From Deltaproteobacteria bacterium (GTDB lineage: Bacteria; Desulfobacterota; Desulfobacteria; Desulfobacterales; JAFDCJ01), in assembly GCA_024277475.1 (NCBI GenBank), contig JAJRVC010000435.1, positions 1 to 20,699 of the forward strand: a stretch of DNA of 20,699 nucleotides, read 5' to 3'. Shown one piece after another: positions 15,058 through 20,699 of the stretch. The notes beneath the pieces were generated by a model. It saw only the letters and a list, made by a program, of their open reading frames with translations, ran no database searches and had not been told where the DNA came from. Each line of letters begins with the position of its first letter. The first letter of the stretch is position 1. Made by a program: the position numbers and the translations under genes.

Positions 15058-16347
15058 ATGAATGATCAATTGTCCCAATACGTACGAAAACAGTTTCCAG
15101 CTCTAAAAAGAAAAGTCAATGGTTACCCTGCCGGCTATCTTGACGGCCCCGGCGGCTATCAGGTGCCGGAATGCGTGATTGCAGCCGTAAAACATTATTT
15201 TGTCAACATGAACGCCAATGTAGGGCATCAGTTTGAAACAGCGCAAAACACATCCGCCATGATTCGAGATGCACGCGGCATCTTTGCCGACTTTTTCAAT
15301 TGCAGTTGGGACGAGGTCGTCTTCGGTGCCAATATGACCACGCTGAATTTCACTCTGGCGCAAGCCCTGGTGCGGCAGTTGACGCCCGGGGATACAGTGC
15401 TGATCACTGAATTGGACCACGAAGCCAACCGGGGGCCCTGGTTGCAGTTACAGGACCGGGGTATTGATGTGGCAGATGTCGCCATGGATACCAACACCTG
15501 TACCCTCGATATGGAAGATCTCCAAAACAAGCTTTTAAAAAAACCGAAGGTGGTAGCAGTAAATTACGCCAGTAATGGGGTGGGTACCATCAGCGATGTT
15601 CAAAAAATTATTCAGATGTCTCATGAAATCGGTGCAATTGTGGTGGTGGATGCCGTTCATTATGCGGCCCACGGCCCCCTCGATGTAAAAAAACTGGATG
15701 CGGATTTTCTTTTGTGCTCCGCCTATAAATTTTTCGGACCCCACATCGGGGTGATGTATGCTAAAAAAGAGGTACTGAGCCGGCTGAACCCCCTAAATCT
15801 TCGAATCCAGCACCAGTCTCCGCCGTTTATGATTGAAACCGGCACCCTCTCCCACGAAGGAATTGCCGGTGCGGCCGCGGCGGTGGAATTTATTGCGGAC
15901 ATCGGCCTGAAATTTGAAAGTGAATTTGATGAGCAAAGCGGGGATTTGAAAAAAAACCGGAGGACTCAGATCCTGTCCGGGCTGCGGGCCTTTGAAAACT
16001 ACGAAATGGCACTGACCGAGTATTTAATCGAGGCCATCACATCCAATATTTCCAAAGCAACCCTTTATGGTCCGGCCCCGGGACATCCTCGCACCTCCAC
16101 CGTTTCTTTTACTTACGAGGGATACACCGCCGATCAGGTTGCTAAATACCTGGGAAACAGGGGGCTGTTTGTCTGGGGTGGTCATTTCTATGCCATTCGC
16201 CTGGTTGAAAAGCTGGGGCTTTTGGATCGAGGTGGACTGGTGCGGGTCGGCATTGCGCCTTACAATAGCAAAACGGAACTGGACCGTCTCATAGAAGCGT
16301 TGAGTGAGGAAGATGCACTGAAGCGTTTTGTGGAAACCCGGAGTTGA
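15058..16347 (+). CDS. Cysteine-desulfurase-like PLP protein (class V aminotransferase fold), catalytic Cys absent
   Basis: A 429-aa cytoplasmic fold-type-I PLP enzyme resembling the 'cysteine desulfurase-like, SufS subfamily' group (TIGR01976). Cofactor-site residues are visible: H121 (ELDHEAN, ring stacking), D198-A-V-H201 (VVDAVHYAAHG) and the Schiff-base lysine K224 in CSAYKFFGPH. The loop that carries the persulfide-forming cysteine in SufS/CsdA is here WGGHFYAIRL (about 373-382), with no cysteine. The protein's four cysteines (39, 82, 148, 220) all lie elsewhere, so it is probably not a true sulfur donor. Related sequences often share this trait; the reaction is unknown. AAGGA lies about 9 bases before the ATG. 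It is followed by ywbE (45-bp gap), possibly co-transcribed. Confidence 0.9.
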   Translation: MNDQLSQYVRKQFPALKRKVNGYPAGYLDGPGGYQVPECVIAAVKHYFVNMNANVGHQFETAQNTSAMIRDARGIFADFFNCSWDEVVFGANMTTLNFTLAQALVRQLTPGDTVLITELDHEANRGPWLQLQDRGIDVADVAMDTNTCTLDMEDLQNKLLKKPKVVAVNYASNGVGTISDVQKIIQMSHEIGAIVVVDAVHYAAHGPLDVKKLDADFLLCSAYKFFGPHIGVMYAKKEVLSRLNPLNLRIQHQSPPFMIETGTLSHEGIAGAAAAVEFIADIGLKFESEFDEQSGDLKKNRRTQILSGLRAFENYEMALTEYLIEAITSNISKATLYGPAPGHPRTSTVSFTYEGYTADQVAKYLGNRGLFVWGGHFYAIRLVEKLGLLDRGGLVRVGIAPYNSKTELDRLIEALSEEDALKRFVETRS

Positions 16348-16392
16348 TAAGGATCTAACGTTGCAACATTGGAGTAAAGAGGAGTGTTTCCA

Positions 16393-16587
16393 GTGGATGG
16401 AAAAAACCGGAAAGATATAAAATCCGGAGTTGAAGTCGATATCGTGCTGAAAAAGGACCAGCACACGGGGAGACTAACCCGGGGTGTTGTAAAGGATATT
16501 TTGACCAAATCGCCTCGTCATCCTCATGGCATCAAGGTACGGTTGACTGATAGCCAGGTGGGAAGGGTTAAGAAAATCCTCGCATAA
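16393..16587 (+). CDS. ywbE: YwbE family protein
   Basis: A 64-aa basic protein of the YwbE (DUF2196) family with nearly the whole conserved sequence: DGKNRKDIKSGVEVDIVLKK, then TGRLTRGVVKDILTKSPRHP, then HGIKVRLTDSQVGRVKKIL. The fold is a small beta-barrel, and an RNA- or nucleic-acid-related role is often supposed but not shown. I use the GTG at 16393, giving the usual MDGK start, because GAGGAG lies 8 bases upstream. The in-frame GTG at 16384 overlaps that ribosome binding site. The stop is 20 bp before palindrome copy C. Confidence 0.92.
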   Translation: MDGKNRKDIKSGVEVDIVLKKDQHTGRLTRGVVKDILTKSPRHPHGIKVRLTDSQVGRVKKILA

Positions 16588-16606
16588 AGGCAGGGGAGTC
16601 GCTATC

Positions 16607-16764
16607 CGTGATTCAAAAAATTTGCCCAATTTTAGAAGTTGAGGTGCCCGGTCGGCAAGACGTGGAAGCACAGAAATATCAAACACATTTCGAGCTTCCG
16701 CAACGCAGCCGGACGGGATGGATCGGCGTCCAAAATGTAAATTTATTTTTGAGTGAGCCCTTAG
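16607..16764 (+). repeat. Long imperfect palindrome, copy C of three
   Basis: The most diverged copy, especially in its left outer arm (ATTCAAAAAATTTGCCCAAT). It retains the core: AAGTTGAGG, CCCGGTCGGC (16648-16657) facing GCCGGACGGG, and GTGGAAGC facing GCTTCCGC, with a T-G wobble in each stem. The loop arm GAAAT…ATTTC pairs exactly here. It has the same orientation as copies A and B and lies just downstream of ywbE, where its hairpin could end or stabilise that transcript. A minus-strand open frame crossing it is not a gene. Confidence 0.8.
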
Positions 16765-16868
16765 TCCTGCGAAGCTGACACTTTTTTCGTAAATACGCAT
16801 CCCAACGCAGTCCGGGGACGAGAATGGAACGTCTGAGGCTTTGAACCCGTAAACGCTTATCCTCCCCT

Positions 16869-16894
16869 TTATATAAAACCGTTATATAAAACCG
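16869..16894. repeat. Tandem 13-bp repeat, two copies
   Basis: TTATATAAAACCG occurs twice head-to-tail (16869-16881 and 16882-16894), followed by TTTATG. It lies about 35 bp upstream of the -35 hexamer for the riboswitch transcript. It may be a protein-binding site or simple slippage; I cannot tell. Confidence 0.4.
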
Positions 16895-16928
16895 TTTATG
16901 CCTGATTTCACACCTTAAATTAAATCTC

Positions 16929-16957
16929 TTGACAAATAGAGACTTTTTAATTAACGA
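16929..16957 (+). promoter_or_regulatory. Candidate promoter of the riboswitch-cbiK transcript
   Basis: A perfect TTGACA at 16929-16934 lies just upstream of the riboswitch. With a 17-base spacer the -10 position reads TAACGA, a poor match, so the exact -10 is uncertain. Placement right before the aptamer supports it. Confidence 0.4.
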
Positions 16958-16960
16958 GAG

Positions 16961-17150
16961 TACAGGGTGCGCAAGCTTAATAGGGAATCCCGTGAGAATC
17001 GGGAGCGGTCCCGCTGCTGTAACCCCGCTCCAGCTGCATTTTATCGTCTGGAGAACCCTTTTCGCCGTAGTACGCCACTGTTTCGATTGATCGGAATGGG
17101 AAGGCTGTGAAAAGGGCGGGGGAGCCAGAAGACCTGCCTTAAAACATAAC
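16961..17150 (+). promoter_or_regulatory. Cobalamin (adenosylcobalamin) riboswitch aptamer
   Basis: The conserved parts are present in order: GGGTGCGC (16965-16972), GGGAATCCCGTGAGAATCGGG (split around 16983-17003), GGTCCCGCTGCTGTAA (17007-17022), a variable arm, and the B12 box AGCCAGAAGACCTGCC (17123-17138). Binding of a cobalamin should close the expression platform and favour the intrinsic terminator at 17218-17255, lowering cbiK expression when B12 is plentiful. This matches the role of the downstream gene in cobalt insertion for B12 synthesis. Exact 5' and 3' limits are approximate. Confidence 0.95.
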
Positions 17151-17217
17151 CAGACCTCTGCGAATAGACAGAGAAAATGGTTAAATAAAAAATAAAAGGG
17201 TTAAGTAAACTGGGTGC

Positions 17218-17260
17218 AGCCCTTCAAACTTATTTCAGTTTGAAGGGCTTTTTTTATTTT
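17218..17260 (+). terminator. Intrinsic terminator in riboswitch expression platform
   Basis: A perfect 13-bp stem AGCCCTTCAAACT / AGTTTGAAGGGCT (17218-17230, 17237-17249) with loop TATTTC, followed by seven T residues and a T-rich tail. It ends about 40 bp before the cbiK start codon, so it acts as an attenuator rather than as the end of an upstream gene. Confidence 0.93.
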
Positions 17261-17301
17261 CTATGGTTTACCCTAATTTAACGAACAAAAGGAGGTTTAA
17301 A

Positions 17302-18291
17302 ATGATCAAAAAAGTTTTATTGATTGCATTTGCAGGTATTATTATAGTCAGTGGGAATACTCCATCACTTCTAGCCGGTAGTCAGACGTCGAAACATGAC
17401 ACAAGTGTGGCCATCATTCTGGCCAGTTTCGGCACCACCGTGCCGTCGGCCGTCGCCTCCATCACCAATATCCAGGATCAGATCAAAAAGGCGTTTCCGG
17501 CTGTTCCGGTAAAGATGACGTTCACCTCCAACATCATTCGTTCCATCTGGAAGAAACGACAGGCGAATGCGCAAAAATGGCTGGATCAGGGTATCCCCGA
17601 GGAGGTTCTTTATGTCAAAAACATCATTGCCACCATCGGGGATCTAAGGGAGGAAGGCTACCGCAACATCATCGTGCAGCCCACCCATATTTTCTTCATG
17701 GAGCAGGCGCTGGATTTAAGCTCCTACGTCAATGCCTTTGCGTCCATAAAAACGCTCAAGGAAAAATGGATGCCCTTTGATAAAGTGGTCATGGGAAGGC
17801 CTGCTCTGGGAGGTTACGGCGATAAATATGATTATCATAAGGATCTGGAAAAAGCCTTAAAAACACTGGCCGGCGATGTCGAACTGGCCCGAAAAAATGA
17901 TGCCATACTGGTCTACATGGGCCATGGCAACGAGCACTGGTCAAGTGGAATTTACATGGAAGCCGCCAAAAAGATGCGGGAGCTCTACCCGGATGTGGTG
18001 ACTTATGTCGGTTCCGTGGAAGGTTTTCCGCTAATCGGGGATATTGCCCGTTATCTGTCCCGTTTTGACTCCGGAAAAATTGTGTTAAAACCGTTTATGA
18101 TTGTCGCCGGCGACCACGCCGTTAATGATATGGCCGGTGCCGGGGAAGATTCGTGGAAAACTATTCTGACCAAACAAGGCTTTGATGTCGTCCCCGTACT
18201 CGAAGGTTTGGGTTCCAATGACGCCTTTGCCCAAATCTTTGTCGACCACATTAAAGATGCCGCCCGGGACAATGGCATCAAACTGAAATAA
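17302..18291 (+). CDS. cbiK: Sirohydrochlorin cobaltochelatase CbiK, exported (periplasmic type)
   Basis: A 329-aa class II chelatase of the CbiK family that inserts Co2+ into sirohydrochlorin in the anaerobic B12 route. Active-site histidines are recognisable: H208 in YMGHGNEHW and H272 in VAGDHAVND. The family start is AIILASFGTT (37-46), and PTHIFFMEQ (127-135) is a further conserved segment. The N-terminus MIKKVLLIAFAGIIIVSG…LLAG (1-26) is a Sec-type signal peptide, as in the periplasmic CbiK-P known from Desulfovibrio, whose in vivo role is thought to concern metal or haem handling rather than core B12 synthesis. I chose the ATG at 17302 because AAAGGAGG lies 7 bases upstream; an in-frame ATG at 17263 would spoil the signal. 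Controlled by the cobalamin riboswitch and attenuator. No transporter follows. Confidence 0.95.
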   Translation: MIKKVLLIAFAGIIIVSGNTPSLLAGSQTSKHDTSVAIILASFGTTVPSAVASITNIQDQIKKAFPAVPVKMTFTSNIIRSIWKKRQANAQKWLDQGIPEEVLYVKNIIATIGDLREEGYRNIIVQPTHIFFMEQALDLSSYVNAFASIKTLKEKWMPFDKVVMGRPALGGYGDKYDYHKDLEKALKTLAGDVELARKNDAILVYMGHGNEHWSSGIYMEAAKKMRELYPDVVTYVGSVEGFPLIGDIARYLSRFDSGKIVLKPFMIVAGDHAVNDMAGAGEDSWKTILTKQGFDVVPVLEGLGSNDAFAQIFVDHIKDAARDNGIKLK

Positions 18292-18667
18292 ACGCATCTT
18301 TCCCAATGATATTCAAGGGACATGTTTTAGGCCCTTAGGGAGTTTTTTCCGACAACATGTTGTAAGGAACGTGAGGTGTCAGCGTTCAGGTTTCTGGATT
18401 TAGCACCTCAACTCCCTGACATCTGAAACCTTATATGAAACTACATTAAGCTGTATTGGCTTGTTTGGCTGTTAAGGGTTTGATTTTATAATAAATATTA
18501 TTCGTCATTTGATATTCGCTTTTTCAGAGTTTCTTTCTTGATCAGACCGGCCGTTTATTTGACTGGTGCGGGGCTGACACCTGTCGAAGATCCCGTCTAA
18601 AGCGAAGCGAAAGCGGGGAAAACGGCTGGTATAAGCAATCACCTCTATCATCCCTGAGGGGTGAACC
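18292..18667. other. Intergenic stretch with short palindromes and degenerate repeats
   Basis: No gene seen. It contains a perfect 12-bp palindrome ACAACATGTTGT (18352-18363), with ACATGTT also at 18320-18326. Motif words AGGTGTCAG (18374-18382), TTCAGGTTTC (18385-18394) and CTGACATCTGAAACCT (18416-18431) could fold on each other and match those at 4270-4340. TTTAGGCCCTTAGGG (18326-18340) resembles the outer end of the long palindromes, but no arm follows. Confidence 0.4.
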
Positions 18668-18696
18668 AAAGCCGGGCCCTATGGACCCGGCTTTTT
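18668..18696. terminator. Hairpin with T-tract, spans the hrpB stop codon
   Basis: AAAGCCGGGCCC and GGACCCGGCTTT form a stem with a single mismatch and a 3-base loop. On the plus strand five T residues follow, so it can end transcripts coming from cbiK. On the minus strand it ends hrpB, with its TAG stop at 18679-18681 in the loop region, but the T-tract there is short. Probably bidirectional. Confidence 0.7.
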
Positions 18697-20699
18697 ACCT
18701 TTCGGTCTGACCCGTGCGGTGGGCCGGGCTTGAAGGGGATCGTCCGGCCAATAATGTTTTGGGTAGCGCCCTTTTAGTTCTCTTTTCACCTCGTGATAGC
18801 CTGACTGCCAGAATCCCGCCAGATCGCGGGTGATCTGCACCGGCCGACCGGCCGGCGAAAGCAGATGAATCAGCAATGGCTGCCGGCCTCCGGCCACAGA
18901 AGGTGTTTGGGCCGGGCCGAACATCTCCTGCAGACGTACTGCCAGCACCGGTATATCGGCCGAATAGTCAATGGGAATCCGCGAACCGCTCGGCACGGTC
19001 AGGTGGGTGGGGGCCAGTTCGTCAAGCAGTTGATGCTGCCGATGGAGCAGCATACTGAATAACGCAGCTTTAAGCTCGACTCGGGCCAGGTCACGCAGCC
19101 GGGTCATTCCGGTCAGATAGGGTGCCAGCCACTGCATCAGATGCGACTCCAGACCCTCATTGGTGACATCGGGCCACTGCTGCTCATTTTCTGAAATCCG
19201 TCGTAAAAAGCAAACGCGTTCCTGCCAGCGTTTCAGGGACCGGGTCCATGGCAGACAATCAAGCCCCTGTTTGCGGATACCTTTGAGCAGCGCCTTCAAG
19301 ATCTGTTGAGAATCGGGTGCGGAAAGCGGGTCGCTGCGCAGTGTAAGGGCACCCAGTTTTAAATCGCGCCGCGCGGCGACAGCCAGACGATCGGGATCCC
19401 AGTCCACTGCTTCCGTCCAGTGGAGCTGCTCCGCGAACTGTTCCAAAAGAATCTCCAAGCTGTAAGCCGCGGCCCTGAAAATTCGCGCTTCGCGGCGCTC
19501 ACCATCCAGTTCAACCGCTACAAGAAATTCCTCGGCCGCCAGTGGAGCAGCAGGATCAAGATAGGCGCCGCGGCCGTTGGTTAACAGGAATTTCCCCCGT
19601 ACACCCGGGCGGCGTCGGGCGATTCGATCCGGATAAGCCCAGCCCAATAACCGGCCGATGGGCACAGTATCACCGCCGCCGGCTTTGCAGTCCATCTGTC
19701 GGCGCAGTTGATCCGCCGCACGAATTACCCGGCGGAGGGCGGAATGATCGATGGACGCGCCCTGACGGGTCAGGGGTCGTTTGTGCCGCAAGGCCTGAAC
19801 CTGATCCAGCCGGATACGCATGTCTGCATCCGCTTGGCCGGGGTCAAAGCGAACCACATCGCGTTCGCCGAGCAGGGCCGCCAGATCGCAAGCCATTCCT
19901 CCGTACCCGAGATGATCCGCTGCAACCAGCATGTGGGCCAGTCTTGGGTGCATCGGCAGGGCGGCCATCTGCCGGCCGTGATCGGTAATGCCGCAGTCAA
20001 GATCCAGAGCGCCGAGGGACCGGAGAAGGTCGCGGGCGCTGTCAAAAGCGGCCTGGGGTGGCGGATCGAGCCATTTCAGCTTACCCGGATTATCCACACC
20101 CCAGAAAGCCAGTTCGAGAACCAGACCGGCCAGGTCGGCTTCCAGAATTTCAGGCCGGTGCGCCGGGATCAGTGTGTGGTTCATATCTCGGGACCACAGG
20201 CGCAGACAGACTCCGGGACCGATCCGTCCGGCCCGCCCCCGCCGCTGATCGGCTGATGCCCGTGACACAGAAACCGTGACCAGCCGGGTCAGGCCGCTGC
20301 GCATTTCAAAACGCGGCACCCGCTGTAAACCGCTGTCCACCACCACCCGGATGTCCTCGATGGTCAGGCTGGTTTCGGCAATGGAAGTGGCCAGCACGAT
20401 CTTGCGCCGTCCGGCGGGTGCCGGCGCAATAGCTTGATTCTGGGCGCTATGCGTCAGGTTACCGAAAAGTGGGGCAATGATCCATTGCGGTCCCGGCCGG
20501 GCCTTCTCAAGCCGCTGCATCACCTGACGTATCTCGGATGCGCCGGGTAAAAAAACCAGGATACTGCCCGACTCATCACGGGCCGCGGAAAGCACCACAT
20601 CACAGAGAATATCAATGGATTTAGTGGGAGTGTGGCGGCCGGCATAACGGGTTTCAACAGGAAATTCCCGCCCCGGGCAGGTGAGCACCGGCGCATCGT
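18679..20699 (-). CDS. hrpB: ATP-dependent helicase HrpB, N-terminus beyond window
   Basis: About 672 aa of a DExH-box (DEAH/RHA-type) helicase; roughly the first 150-170 residues with the Walker A and DEAH motifs lie outside the window. The reading enters as DAPVLTCPGREFPVETRY, the HrpB-type segment just after motif III. Then come SILVFLPGASEIRQV (motif IV region), LATSIAETSLTIEDIRVVVD (motif V) and QRRGRAGR (motif VI), followed by the winged-helix/ratchet region and the long HrpB-specific C-terminal domain ending RPKGKKPGP. The frame stays open to the window edge, so the GTG at 20688 is not the true start. The role of HrpB is poorly known (RNA-related in some bacteria). The G+C content is clearly above that of its neighbours. 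A hairpin terminator covers its stop. Confidence 0.95.
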   Translation of the reverse strand, partial: DAPVLTCPGREFPVETRYAGRHTPTKSIDILCDVVLSAARDESGSILVFLPGASEIRQVMQRLEKARPGPQWIIAPLFGNLTHSAQNQAIAPAPAGRRKIVLATSIAETSLTIEDIRVVVDSGLQRVPRFEMRSGLTRLVTVSVSRASADQRRGRAGRIGPGVCLRLWSRDMNHTLIPAHRPEILEADLAGLVLELAFWGVDNPGKLKWLDPPPQAAFDSARDLLRSLGALDLDCGITDHGRQMAALPMHPRLAHMLVAADHLGYGGMACDLAALLGERDVVRFDPGQADADMRIRLDQVQALRHKRPLTRQGASIDHSALRRVIRAADQLRRQMDCKAGGGDTVPIGRLLGWAYPDRIARRRPGVRGKFLLTNGRGAYLDPAAPLAAEEFLVAVELDGERREARIFRAAAYSLEILLEQFAEQLHWTEAVDWDPDRLAVAARRDLKLGALTLRSDPLSAPDSQQILKALLKGIRKQGLDCLPWTRSLKRWQERVCFLRRISENEQQWPDVTNEGLESHLMQWLAPYLTGMTRLRDLARVELKAALFSMLLHRQHQLLDELAPTHLTVPSGSRIPIDYSADIPVLAVRLQEMFGPAQTPSVAGGRQPLLIHLLSPAGRPVQITRDLAGFWQSGYHEVKRELKGRYPKHYWPDDPLQARPTARVRPKGKKPGP

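Noticed and set aside
14873..15061. 62-codon frame overlapping the PLP-enzyme start as ATGA
   Set aside because: The overlap suggests coupling, but there is no ribosome binding site or family resemblance, and the opposite strand is equally open; left as a note in the intergenic entry.
11874..16764. CRISPR array from the three repeated segments
   Set aside because: The repeats are about 160 bp long and separated by kilobases with genes between them; no short regularly spaced repeats and no cas genes.
16474..16800. 108-codon minus-strand frame
   Set aside because: Antisense to ywbE and then through palindrome copy C; ywbE on the plus strand is clearly the real gene.

Overview
The window looks like a chromosomal segment of an anaerobic Desulfobacterota (delta-proteobacterial, sulfate-reducer-like) bacterium. 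This is inferred from gene content: a secreted CbiK-type cobaltochelatase behind a cobalamin riboswitch, rubrerythrin, a NifX/DINI-family protein, REP-associated-type transposase debris, and long AT-rich spacers seeded with short repeats. Species cannot be named from the sequence. It reads as a mosaic of short operons, not as one large system. I see no CRISPR array, tRNA, rRNA, prophage or complete insertion sequence.

Layout. 1-1100: a Y1/HUH (TnpA-REP-like) transposase gene on the minus strand, split by a small MITE-like insertion flanked by an 11-bp direct repeat, and also short at its C-terminus. 1452-2573: a Tat-signal metallo-beta-lactamase-fold hydrolase. 2725-4065 (minus): a membrane-anchored transpeptidase (PBP). 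4449-5127: two small unknown genes. 5139-5982 (minus): rubrerythrin and a conserved 97-aa unknown protein. 6206-7414: an MFS transporter broken by one in-frame TAA. 7483-10366 (minus): an N-acyl-D-amino-acid deacylase followed by an M20 amidohydrolase, probably one operon; with the convergent MFS gene it suggests scavenging of N-acylated amino acids or peptides. 10506-11763 (minus): a DjlA-like TerB+J-domain protein followed by a stand-alone TerB protein. 12030-13047 (minus): a YhbP-like FMN split-barrel protein and a NifX/DINI-family protein. 14228-16587: a MaoC-like hydratase with a probable leaderless promoter, a cysteine-desulfurase-like PLP protein without the catalytic cysteine, and YwbE. 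16961-18291: cobalamin riboswitch, intrinsic terminator and exported CbiK. 18679-20699 (minus): most of the helicase HrpB, cut by the window edge and visibly richer in G+C than the rest.

The most unusual feature is an approximately 160-bp imperfect palindrome present three times in the same orientation (about 11874-12036, 13634-13800, 16607-16764). Its arms pair along nearly their whole length, and two copies differ by a compensatory base-pair exchange, which suggests that the folded form is or was selected or mobilised. One copy abuts the yhbP-like gene and contains its stop codon. Together with the MITE in the transposase gene and several degenerate GGTGTCAG/CTGAAACCT motifs, this indicates a genome carrying several families of small non-autonomous repeats.
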